Assembly (NCBI GenBank): GCA_023897205.1
Contig: JAHWDD010000002.1
Span: 2,914,001-2,978,000, forward strand
Direction of reading: 5' to 3'
DNA length: 64,000 nt
Origin: Exophiala sp. HKRS030
Taxonomy: Eukaryota; Ascomycota; Eurotiomycetes; Chaetothyriales; Herpotrichiellaceae
The notes under the pieces were generated by a model, which was not told where the DNA came from, did no database searches, and saw only the letters and a list, made by a program, of their open reading frames with translations. Shown piece by piece: positions 44,171-56,587 of the stretch (position 1 is the stretch's first letter; each line of letters begins with the position of its first letter). Made by a program: the position numbers and the translations under genes.

Positions 44171-45862
44171 ATGTGCGGCATCTTCTTCTCTGTGGCCAAA
44201 AACCGACATATATTACCAGACCAAGAAGCTGTAGATGCTCTCCATGCTCGAGGCCCAGACAGTTACAAAGTCTTGAAGAGCACTTACCATGGCGACAGTG
44301 ACGAGAAGCTGCACTTGACCTTCATCTCTTCCGTGCTGGCACTGCGAGGAGCAAACATCCAGCAACAACCTCTTCATGACCCTCTGTCTCGCTCTGTCTT
44401 TTGCTGGAATGGTGAGGCGTGGAAATCAGACGGTGTTGCAATTGAGGGCAACGACTCCGCCTATATTTGGCATCTCCTTCAAATCTCTTTACCTCACTCA
44501 CCCGAGCGACAACATCGCATCACTCAAGTCCTTTCCCAGATAGCTGGTCCGTTCGCATTTGTCTTCTACGATGCTCCCACCGCCACTGTGTATTATGGTC
44601 GCGACAGGCTGGGACGTCGATCTCTCCTTATCAATCAAGGAGACAATGGTTCACTGACACTAGCTAGTACCAGTACGAGTACTTTGGGCAAATCTGCGGC
44701 GCCATCTGAAATTTCAACGGAAACGATCCATTTTCTTCAGTTTTCGGGAGGGGGAATGATACGAGGGAAATTGCCGTGGGCATCTGCACCATATCCAATC
44801 AACAAAAGCCTACCTGACACACAGATAGCAACCCTTCCATCTCAGCAGAGCGTTGATGACCTGCTGACACACCTTCGAAGATCGCTCATCCTTAGGTCTG
44901 TTGACATCCGAGACCACTCCCATCCACAGATGACAGGCGATTCAGCAAAAGTTGCCATACTATTTTCTGGAGGTCTTGACTGCACTCTTCTCGCCCGTAT
45001 CATCCACGAGATTCTTCCACCAGATGAGGTCGTTGACCTGCTCAATGTGGCTTTTGAAAATCCACGTTCGCTCGCAGCGAAGGGGAGCGTCCAAGGAACT
45101 GCATATGAGCTATGCCCCGACCGAGTCACCGGCCGATCGAGCTTCGCAGAGATTTGTGAAGTATGTCCGCAGAGGAAGTGGAGATTTGTGGCTATCAACG
45201 TTCCCTACACCGAATCAATCGCGCATAAGCCTATGATTATGCGACTCATGTATCCCCATAACACCGAGATGGATTTGTCGATTGCGATGGCACTGTACTT
45301 CGCTGCGCGAGGCCAAGGAGAGCTGCTGAAAGTCCATTCCAATGTTTGCTCTGAACCAATACCATTTTTGTCAACCGCACGCGTTCTGATCTCCGGCCTA
45401 GGCGCAGATGAGCTGTACGCCGGCTACTCCAGGCATGCTGCTGCCTTTTCACGGGAAGGATTTCGAGGACTGGCAGACGAGCTTGAGATGGACTTCAACA
45501 GGATTGGCTCCCGCAACCTGGGCCGTGATGATCGCGTTATGAGCTGTTGGGGTAAAGAAATCCGGTATCCCTACTTGGACGAAGATTTCTTCAGGTTTTC
45601 CCTTGATTTGCCTGTGTGGGAAAAGGCTGGCTTCCGACCGGGGAAACCCGTGCCCAAACATCATGAAGCAACAGGAGTGGCTCGTAACCCGGAAGACCTG
45701 GAGCCTGCGAAGATGTTGTTACGGCTCGCTGCGTGGCATCTGGGTCTGAAGAGGACAGCCACAGAGAGGAAAAGAGCAATACAATTTGGAGCGCGGACTG
45801 CGAAAATGGAGGCTGGCAAAGGCCGCACCAAAGGAACCGACATTCTAACAGCTGCCGCCTGA
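44171..45862 (+). CDS. Asparagine synthetase domain-containing protein (ASNSD1-like)
   Basis: A single exon encodes 563 residues. The N-terminus MCGIFFSV exposes Cys2, the nucleophile of Ntn glutamine amidotransferases (class II), followed by ARGPDSY and ALRGANIQQQP. A YYGRDRLGRRSLL block ends this domain. The synthetase-like half has the pyrophosphate loop VAILFSGGLDCTLLARII and SGLGADELYAGYSRH. The architecture matches human ASNSD1 and yeast YML096W, distant relatives of asparagine synthetase; their reaction remains unclear. It is likely cytosolic. The frame is open four codons above the ATG but homology demands the start at 44171, since the cysteine must become N-terminal. A bona fide asparagine synthetase is less likely given the divergent C-terminal half. 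Confidence 0.92.
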   Translation: MCGIFFSVAKNRHILPDQEAVDALHARGPDSYKVLKSTYHGDSDEKLHLTFISSVLALRGANIQQQPLHDPLSRSVFCWNGEAWKSDGVAIEGNDSAYIWHLLQISLPHSPERQHRITQVLSQIAGPFAFVFYDAPTATVYYGRDRLGRRSLLINQGDNGSLTLASTSTSTLGKSAAPSEISTETIHFLQFSGGGMIRGKLPWASAPYPINKSLPDTQIATLPSQQSVDDLLTHLRRSLILRSVDIRDHSHPQMTGDSAKVAILFSGGLDCTLLARIIHEILPPDEVVDLLNVAFENPRSLAAKGSVQGTAYELCPDRVTGRSSFAEICEVCPQRKWRFVAINVPYTESIAHKPMIMRLMYPHNTEMDLSIAMALYFAARGQGELLKVHSNVCSEPIPFLSTARVLISGLGADELYAGYSRHAAAFSREGFRGLADELEMDFNRIGSRNLGRDDRVMSCWGKEIRYPYLDEDFFRFSLDLPVWEKAGFRPGKPVPKHHEATGVARNPEDLEPAKMLLRLAAWHLGLKRTATERKRAIQFGARTAKMEAGKGRTKGTDILTAAA

Positions 45863-46478
45863 CTACCTAGGACATGTCTACCTTGACTTATTCTGGCATA
45901 GGCGAGGACGCAAACACAACTCAACCTCCCCTGGCGGTGATGACAAATCACAGATACTTCTGAGGCATTTGGACGCGTGCTGGATGTAGTCCTACTTTGT
46001 GTGAGACCTACAACCGCCGAGTCCACCTGTTGAAGACCAAAAGGCAAGTCTGAGCCAAGGAGGCTGTGAGTTGGTTTGTAGTCGACCGCTATGCCTCAGC
46101 ACATGAGTAATCCACATCTTGACATGACAGGTTCAATGTTTGCTTGAGAAAACAGTCATAATGAGCGGGACCGTGTTTGCTGGGCGGAGAACAGCGTCTA
46201 CAACCCCGTGAATTGTGTAGCAACAAGACGATTGTCAACTCCACTTTCAGTCAAGAGCACGAATGATCAGGCGGCTTCACTAGTAGTTGAGGCTCGAAAA
46301 ATTCTACCCGACATCTCCATCACTCGTCAATCCTCCCGTTCTCCACGTCCCTCTCGAAGGGCGTGATGTCGATAGGCACAGAACATTCTAGGATTTATAT
46401 CTTATAAAAGGACTCCGCGACGACTCTGTCGTGATCAATGCCCCCCCTCAGAGCCATCCGTTCTTCCCTCTGCACTTT
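45863..46478. promoter_or_regulatory. Intergenic region and promoter of MCT-like transporter
   Basis: This 616-base interval has no gene. It ends with a clear TATA box at 46403-46409 and an upstream ATG at 46438 that is out of frame with the transporter. Confidence 0.5.
46403..46409 (+). promoter_or_regulatory. TATA box of the MCT-like transporter gene
   Basis: TATAAAA lies 76 bases upstream of the ATG at 46479, implying a short leader and a potentially inducible promoter. Consensus and spacing are good. Confidence 0.6.
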
Positions 46479-47912
46479 ATGGATGCAACGTCTGCACCCG
46501 TCGTTCAACTGCTTGACTCGAGACAAGAACAGAACGACGCTGTCGACAGTGATGCTCATCTAGACCGAATCACCGGGTCATACGAGCCCAAGACCAATGC
46601 ACCCCGAGAAACCGATGGCGACAGCAAGATTCCTGTAGATGACAATGTGCAGAACATCGATCTCGAGTCCTCCACTCGACCCGCTGGGATCGATGACTTC
46701 CCAGAAGGAGGCCTACAAGCATGGCTCGTGGTGTTTAGTTCTTTCCTCGCTCTGTTCTGCTCTTTCGGTTTCATGGTCGCCATCGGCACGGTCCAGGAGT
46801 ACCTCCAGCTGCACCAGCTTTCACATTACACCGCTCGCGACATCGGCTGGATCCCGTCTGTGTTCGTCTACCTCTCTCTCGGTGGCGGTATCGGAGTCGG
46901 TCCCATCTTCGATCGCTACGGTCCTCGGCACCTCGCCCTGTGCGGCTCGATCACTTACATCGTCATGATGTTCCTGCTGGCGCAGTGCAGCAAGTACTGG
47001 CACTTCCTGCTCTGCCTGGGCGTGCTGGGCGGAGTCTCGGGCGCCATGTTGACGACGACGAGCATGGCCGTGGTGAGCCACTGGTTCAAGAAACGACGAG
47101 GCTTCGCCCACGGCATCGCCATGACCGGCTCGAGTTTCGGCGGCGTCGCTTTCCCGCTCATCCTTCAGGACGCCTTTCCCCGGTACGGGTACGCGTGGTC
47201 GATTCGGATCCTCGGCTTCGTCATCGTGGGGTGTCTCGTCATCAGCAACATCCTCATGAAGCCACGCTTGCCCCCGTCGGCTCAAGCCAAGAAGCAGGCC
47301 ATCATCTCCCTCAACCTGTTTGGCGACCTGAAGTTCACCCTCTTCACGATCACCGTGTTTGGGTTCGAGATTGTCCTGTTCGGTGCGTTGGGCATCTTGC
47401 CGACGTATGCGAGCCTGGGCGGACAGTTTCCCGCCGACACCGGCTTCTACATCATCGCGGTGATGAACGGCGTGTCATGCGCAGGCCGCATCATCCCGGG
47501 CTATGTCTCGGATTACATTGGGCGCTTCAACACCCTCATGATCATGATCGTCGCGACGTTGATCCTGATGTTGGTGCTGTGGCTGCCATTCGGGCACAGC
47601 AGCCTCGCGGCCTTGTACGCCTTTTGTGCACTGTTTGGATTCGGCACCGGTTCCTGGATGGCACTCACACCGGCCTGCATTGGCCAACTCTGCGAGGCAG
47701 AGCACTTTGGCCGCTACTACGGTACCATGTACTTTGTCGCGTCGTTGGCGACCTTGGTCTGTGTGCCCATCAGTGGCGAACTCGTCGAGTCGGTCGGACC
47801 ACAGATCATGGTCGGCTTCATGTGTGCGATTCTTGCATTGAGTCTGGGCACCTTCACCCTCAGCCGCTGGGCGTGTTTGGGTTGGCAATGGTCATGGACG
47901 GCAAAAGTTTGA
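46479..47912 (+). CDS. MFS transporter, monocarboxylate porter-like
   Basis: A single exon encodes 477 residues. The frame is open for 16 codons upstream but has no ATG, so MDATSAPVVQLLD is the start. A hydrophilic N-terminus leads to FPEGGLQAWLVVFSSFLALF, the characteristic opening of fungal MCT-type proteins (the D/E-G-G-x-x-A/G-W motif). IGVGPIFDRYGPRHLALCGS, HWFKKRRGFAHGIAMTGSSF and FGRYYGTMYFVASLATLVC are further signature segments across about 12 helices. The protein resides in the plasma or internal membrane. Fungal relatives, including yeast Mch proteins, transport monocarboxylates, riboflavin or unknown solutes; the substrate cannot be assigned. Base composition is GC-rich, producing a long antisense-frame shadow. 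A TATA box and an overlapping upstream ORF precede it. Confidence 0.9.
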   Translation: MDATSAPVVQLLDSRQEQNDAVDSDAHLDRITGSYEPKTNAPRETDGDSKIPVDDNVQNIDLESSTRPAGIDDFPEGGLQAWLVVFSSFLALFCSFGFMVAIGTVQEYLQLHQLSHYTARDIGWIPSVFVYLSLGGGIGVGPIFDRYGPRHLALCGSITYIVMMFLLAQCSKYWHFLLCLGVLGGVSGAMLTTTSMAVVSHWFKKRRGFAHGIAMTGSSFGGVAFPLILQDAFPRYGYAWSIRILGFVIVGCLVISNILMKPRLPPSAQAKKQAIISLNLFGDLKFTLFTITVFGFEIVLFGALGILPTYASLGGQFPADTGFYIIAVMNGVSCAGRIIPGYVSDYIGRFNTLMIMIVATLILMLVLWLPFGHSSLAALYAFCALFGFGTGSWMALTPACIGQLCEAEHFGRYYGTMYFVASLATLVCVPISGELVESVGPQIMVGFMCAILALSLGTFTLSRWACLGWQWSWTAKV

Positions 47913-48751
47913 GATGGGAAAAAGGGAACTTCAGTCATCGTGGTGTTTGGGGCATCCGGCATCGGGCATCAAGCGAAGGAGTTTTTTTTTCTGAAGAGAA
48001 CTGGAAATTCATCATGGGGGAAAATGATAGAGATGGTATTTGAGAATACTATTCCGGAAGTAGTCGCTTCCTACCAGGCATGATCATCTGATGAGTATCT
48101 GATGATCATGCCTGGTACTTGTACTCGTATCGTATTGAGAAATTCCGAATTACGCCATTGTTGTTTTGCCGGCTTCTTATCAAATTCATAACCTGCAGAT
48201 AGTAATAAACGGAGGTACTGTATGTACTCTGAGAACTCATCTAACGGGGATGTCGTACGAGTAGATATAAAAACCAGATGACTGGGACATGAAAGATACG
48301 AGTACTGAACTGGGTCTTCGGCCCGCGCCCCCTTGGGGTCGGGGAGGCTCTACTGTACAGGATGTGGGATTTACGCAAATTTTAACCCTCTACAGGATTC
48401 TTTTATATGGTGATCACATACAAGCCGATAACGCTTGTCGACTCGACTCGACTCGACCGGGGCATGCTTGATAAGGGTCGCGAACTAGAGCACGTACATG
48501 GGTACTCAGTGAGGGGTCTAATCAGTCCAGACAGCTTGCACGGGTGGGACTAGAATTAAGTACCGTACTTTATGTAGTCTCGTCGAAGAGTAAGTGGCGA
48601 GGGCGGGAGATGCACTTTCTGATAAAATGTTTACAAGCACTTCGTAGACCGTTCTTCATCCTCTCGTGGGAATATTTGGTACCCAAGGTCTTTTCGCGTG
48701 CTCCTTTGAAAAAAAAGGCCTGAAACAGGACATCTAGACGACTTTACGAAA
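47913..48751. other. Intergenic region with strong hairpin
   Basis: This 839-base stretch lies between tandem transporter genes. It contains a perfect 17-base inverted repeat at 48072-48117, a short CGACT-type repeat near 48438-48456, and several GTACTCG-type motifs. No gene is supported. Confidence 0.5.
48072..48117. repeat. Perfect hairpin: 17-base arms, 12-base loop
   Basis: The left arm TACCAGGCATGATCATC (48072-48088) and its exact complement at 48101-48117 enclose a 12-base loop. It sits 160 bases after the stop codon of the transporter, so it could fold in the 3' untranslated RNA or form a DNA cruciform. Confidence 0.85.
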
Positions 48752-50365
48752 ATGACGACGCCAAAACCGAACGAAAAAAGGGTCGCAGAGGATGTCATCG
48801 AGGCACCACCAAGATCTACTGATGACTTTGCGCCAGAGCAAAAGCTGGACATTCTCGAGGCACGCGAGATCTTCCACGATGAAGCCGAAGGTGTCAAGTT
48901 TAGGACCGTGAGTTGGCAGCGGGCCACCATCATCTTTTTGAAGATACAGTTCGCAATGAGCATTCTGGCCGTCCCTGGAGCTCTTGCGACGCTGGGCGCC
49001 GTCGGTGGAGCGTTGTCTATCGTGGGTTGGGAGGTGTTGAATACCTGTGAGTTTCTGAAAGTCGAGAGAGAAACCGAGAATATGTGTGTCCATGACTGAC
49101 GATTCGCGCAGATACTGCTGTCATTCTGGGTGGCTTTCGCAACAGACATCCCGAGTGCCATAGTGAGTCACATTGCTATGAGGACAAACAAACAGAAGTC
49201 ATCGTCGCTAATACATGACGTAGCGCTTGCTGATATGTGTGGTCACATCTGGGGAAGAACCGGAAAAGAGCTTGTGTCCCTTCAGATCCTCATCGCTCAG
49301 GTCCTAATAACGGCAGCGGGTATTGTGTCCTGCTCAACAGCGTTCAACGCCCTCTCGGAGCATGGGGCGTGCACTGTGGTCTTCGGCTTTGTGTCAGCAG
49401 TGTTGATAACCATTTTCTCCTCCGTGCGTACCTTCTCGCGCCTGGGCTGGCTGACGTGGGTGGGATTCACGACCTTCTTCATCGCTGTTTTTATTTTCGT
49501 GGTCGCTGTGACGCAACAAGACCGACCTGCTGCTGCGCCGCCGACGGGAAAATTCGATCTTGGATGGGTGGCTATCGCAAACCCTGGCTTCGTTGCCGGT
49601 ATCACCGCGAGCGCCAACATCTTCATCAGTGGCAGCGGCTCGCAGATGTACTTGCCTGTGATCTCGGAGATGAAGAAGCCTCGCGACTACCGCAAGGCCG
49701 CCATTGTCGCCGGTGCCTTGGTGGGGGCCATGTACTTGACCTTCTCACTGGTCATATATCGCTACTGCGGTATTTGGTTGGCAACGCCCGCCTTTGGGAG
49801 TGCTGGCACCCTCTTCAAAAAGATCTCATATGGCATTGCTTTGCCCGGCCTCGTCATTGGTATCGGCATCTACCAGCATGTTGCAGCTAAGCTGATCTTT
49901 GTGCGCATCCTGCGGAACTCATCCCATCTCCAGGCGAACACGGTCGTGCACTGGTCGACTTGGCTCGGAAGCAATCTTGTCTTGGGCATTCTCGGCTTCA
50001 TCATAGCAGAAGCTGTGCCCATCCTCAACTACTTGTTGGGCCTTGCGGGATCGTTGTGCTTTGCACCGTTCAGCTTGATATTCCCTGCCATGCTCTGGAT
50101 GTACGATTTCAAGGGCTACAGGAGCGGAAGTCCTCTGCAGAAGCTGACGTATGGTGGACATATCTTGATTGTCCTTGTGGGCTTGTTCATGGTTGTTGGT
50201 GGCACGTAAGTTGATCTCCCGAGTGTTGTCTTGAAATGATCACGTACTTGTACTCACTATTGATTCCGCAGGTATGGTGTAGCTGTTTCTATCAAAGACG
50301 CCTTTGCTAGCGGGCTAATTTCAAAGGTGTTTGACTGTGCAGACAATTCGGGAACGATTTCTTGA
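48752..50365 (+). CDS. Amino acid transporter, AAP (AAAP) family
   Basis: Exons are 48752-49046, 49112-49162, 49224-50205 and 50272-50365 (473 residues). Introns are 65, 61 and 66 bases with donors GTGAGT, GTGAGT and GTAAGT. The 51-base second exon ([17 protein letters not shown]) is confirmed because it joins flanking frames and matches the family. A cytosolic acidic N-terminus leads to [20 protein letters not shown], then [34 protein letters not shown] and [12 protein letters not shown] are typical of fungal neutral amino acid permeases related to Neurospora MTR. The C-terminus [20 protein letters not shown] then CADNS matches the family ending. About 11 membrane spans are expected in the plasma membrane. 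The substrate is probably neutral or aromatic amino acids. Confidence 0.9.
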
Positions 50366-50964
50366 GGGCAAAGAAGGATTCAAGCCAACTGGGAAGATAT
50401 TCAAAGATAAGCCATATCGTAGTCACTTGAAGAGTGACCAGGTATTGCATCAGAAGACCTGCGTCTAGTCTCTTTATAGGCCAGGGAATGCATCACTCAT
50501 AGAGACTTCACTCACCACGAACTGGGAGACACATCATAGTCGTCGAGATGTCACATAATTCAGTAAAGTCCAATGATAGTGACCACGATGTCTCCCACGT
50601 GTTTTTCTCCAGTGAAGCCGGGGATGTGAAGTGACAACAAACAAGCCTCGCATTCCTGTCAAGGGTTGAAGCCGGGGACAGAGATTCTTGGCAGGTACGA
50701 GATGCTGCTTGCAGGCTGCACCACGTCAACTAAACAACTTCGCGGCCCATCTTAGACCTCGATCATTTCATAGGTGACAACCTCATTTACGTCTCACCAT
50801 TTTCTTTTTGCCGTTCATCTCGAACTGTCTTCCTCATCTCGCGCTTGCGATCAAACCCCCCACCCGCCTCTCGAAATTTCCTTCTGAGACTGCACAGCTC
50901 ATCTGCAATCTTGACGCGACTTGCTCTCTCGATCTCCTGCGTATTTCCTCAATCTACACCCAGT
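50366..50964. promoter_or_regulatory. Intergenic region and promoter of Pab2-like gene
   Basis: This 599-base interval has no coding content. C/T-rich sequence from about 50790 to 50960 forms a likely promoter and leader for the gene at 50965. Confidence 0.45.
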
Positions 50965-51826
50965 ATGCCTGACGAATACGATGTCAAGGATGAGCATAGA
51001 GAAACTCAAGACGATGGCGGTGAAGAAGAAGAAGTAAGACATGATTCCATTGCGGCGTATGCTGTCCATGACCGCAGCTTCACACAAATAGACTTGGGCT
51101 GACCACATACTTCCAGGAAGAGATCGCGGCGATGAAGCGACGAGTTGCCGAGATGGAATCAGAAGCGGCGAAGTTGCGAGAGATGCAGAGCCAACTTGAG
51201 TCACAGTCCGAAAGCGGCCCTCGCGAAGATCGAGAAGACGTCGATGCGCGGAGCATCTTCGTAGGCAACGTCGACTACAGCGCTACACCTGAAGAGATCC
51301 AGGCACACTTTGCAAGTGGACCGGGAACGATAAACCGGGTGACGATACTGTTGGACAAATTCACCGGTCATCCTAAGGGGTGGGTTTAGAATCCAAGCAC
51401 TATTCTGCACGAGGCTTGTTAAAGAGCTGGATGCTGTTCGAAAACTTTTGAATCATTTGTTGCTACCTGGCAAGAGCTGGATCGCTAATGGAACTCGCGC
51501 AGGTATGCATATGTGGAATTCTCAGAAGCGGCATTGGTGTCGCAGGCATTGGTCTTGAACGAGAGCGTCTTCCGTGGTCGCAACCTCAAGGTGAGCCGAT
51601 ATGAAAGCTACATCATCATTTGCTGACTCGATGCTAGGTCGTGCCAAAACGTACAAACCTGCCTGGTATGGGTCGCGGTCGTGGGAGAGGTGGTGCTCCG
51701 CGTGGAGGCGGTCGTGGAGGCTTCGGAGGTCGCGGCGGCTTTGGTGGCGGTGGTGGCTACGGAGGTCCAAGAGGCGGTCCACGAGGTGGTTTCCGAGGTC
51801 GTGGGCGAGGCTATGCTCCTTATTGA
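50965..51826 (+). CDS. pab2: Poly(A)-binding protein Pab2/PABPN1 homologue, nuclear
   Basis: Exons are 50965-51033, 51117-51379, 51503-51590 and 51638-51826 (202 residues). Donors are GTAAGA, GTGGGT and GTGAGC. Layout follows PABPN1: acidic N-terminus (DDGGEEEE), a coiled-coil segment ([20 protein letters not shown]), one RNA recognition motif with RNP2 [10 protein letters not shown] and RNP1 KGYAYVEF split by the second intron, and a Gly/Arg-rich tail ending [10 protein letters not shown]. The tail is a likely substrate for arginine methylation. The protein binds nuclear poly(A) RNA and, in S. pombe, links polyadenylation to exosome-mediated RNA decay. The [14 protein letters not shown] segment is highly conserved, so confidence in the family is high. 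Confidence 0.93.
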
Positions 51827-52958
51827 GGGCAGATGAAACGACACCAACCGGTTGATACCATCTTTCGTGGGCACGCGACAGCAATGGGCTTGATAGATTC
51901 GCCGCGCAGGGAGAGCGTTTGAGACAGACATGCCTCGAGACAGTTGTCTCGATGACCAGACAGGCTACGACACTCTTGGGTGACGTTACTGCTTGTTTCG
52001 ATCACAGGGAAGGCTTCCGATCTTGCCATTAGGATCACAAGAATCTGATGGAACTGGGTGGCATTCAAGGCATTGAAAAAATGGGCGACACAGAACAAAA
52101 TTATGGCCACTGTGCGAATCTACGACATTAATAATGTTTAGGAAGACACAGTCCCCCATTGATATGTTATCATGTTCGTGCAAAAATTTTGGGCCCGAGT
52201 GGTAACGGCCTACTGCGTAGATACCACCCTCAGATACAATCTAGGTGGTGGTTTATCGTAGGTGCGGCAGTTGTCTATACGGGAAGATACTCGTACAGTC
52301 CATATTGTCCAAGCGTAAGGGATGATGTAAGAGTCAGCGTAGGAGCCTGTCGATATTCGTACTTAGACGGTATTAGTGTAGAGACTTGTGTTGGAGAGCG
52401 GAATGGTTGGAACCAGCCGTAACAATGAGACCAAAAGCCAGTAGTCCGTAGACCCTGCCGCGTATTGCCTCGACCTTGGACAGTGGCCCTCACTAAAACA
52501 CTATTGGAATTCACATAAGCGAAATCTCTACCATGCACCTTGTTACCTACAACTCATCCATTATCATTACCAACCTGAGGTATTATGCAATCATGACACG
52601 AGCCTGAGATGAGATTTTCCCCAAACTGCGACGTACAACCACGAACGGCGATTGTCCTCGACCCCGTACCGTCCCTTCCGCAAACTTCTTAGCGTCTCAG
52701 ACGGTCGAGCTGCGCCTCGCCCTGCGGCACCTCCATCAAACTGGCTCCTTGCGAATACGACCAGATCGTTTGTCAGAGAACTCTTGTTGTCGTTGGATTG
52801 TCTCGAGACTGAGCACAACAAGACCGTTTTTTTGTTGGGAGGTCGATATCCTCATCCAACTGATCGCCTATCGTCGCTCGCTGTAAATCACTTTACCCCG
52901 CCGCTGAGCTGCTGCACTCGACATATTCGGGCCACCTGCTGGTGGTCAACACACCACG
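51827..52958. other. 1.1 kb intergenic region
   Basis: No supported gene is present between the Pab2-like gene and the ubiquitin ligase. Open frames near 52591-52966 lack domains; they overlap the likely promoter and leader of the ligase. Confidence 0.45.
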
Positions 52959-55797
<2,839 letters not shown>

Positions 55798-56587
55798 GAC
55801 CAACCAATTGATCTCTTGTACAGATCTACCATGTTACGACAGGTGGCGATTTCGCTTCAGCACCCAGAGTTATGGTTGTATTGGCGGTGATGTGGCGATA
55901 TACACAAACAGACCGAGGCTGCAGCATCAACATCATGATGAGAGTTAAGCAAGCAAAGAACCCGTAATTGCCGTCCATACGTATGATGAAGATTGCTCTC
56001 CAACCTAGGCCGATCGACTATGCAGAAGTTCTTCTTAGAGTCTGGGTCTTTATTTTTGCTGGTGAGATGGACAGTCATGTAGTTGTGGAGAGCGAAACTA
56101 GGTTTGTCATTGCACATAATGACGGTGGGATGGAGTTTTGCTGGATTGTATTGGCGACGGCGACAATTCACACAGGAAGAGTCAACAATCGGGTTTGGTA
56201 CAACAATTGAGAAAGCTCTGACACATGTGTCTTTTCTTTTTGTCACGCAAAGAGACTTATAAAACTTTTGGTCACTGCACAAACTTGGAGGCGTCGATAG
56301 TGAGTGTACAGGGAGGGCGTCCTGTCTGCAGAAACCAAGAATTGCAATTTTCACCTTTTTTGTTTCCTCAAAAAATTCGAAGAGTATTCTTTGTTAGACA
56401 GACTATCATTGATGCATAAGTACTCTAATTTGCTTTTGATGCCATGTGCGTGATGGTACTCGTACCCAGGCACATGGGAATCTTCAACGCTGTCATGATT
56501 CGAGGGGTGACTCTGACAGATAGAAAAATAACGCAGTCTCTCAAGTGCAAGCACTTTTCATATGACCCGGTGTCCCTAACATTATTA
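55798..56587. other. Intergenic region between convergent genes
   Basis: This 790-base stretch lies between the stops of the HECT ligase and the minus-strand F-box-like gene, and should hold both terminators. A minus-strand frame at 55857-56354 has no domain. Confidence 0.45.

Noticed and set aside
46940..48043. A 367-residue open frame on the plus strand overlapping the MCT-like gene
   Set aside because: It is a Arg/His-rich shadow frame caused by GC-rich codons of the transporter; it has no domain.
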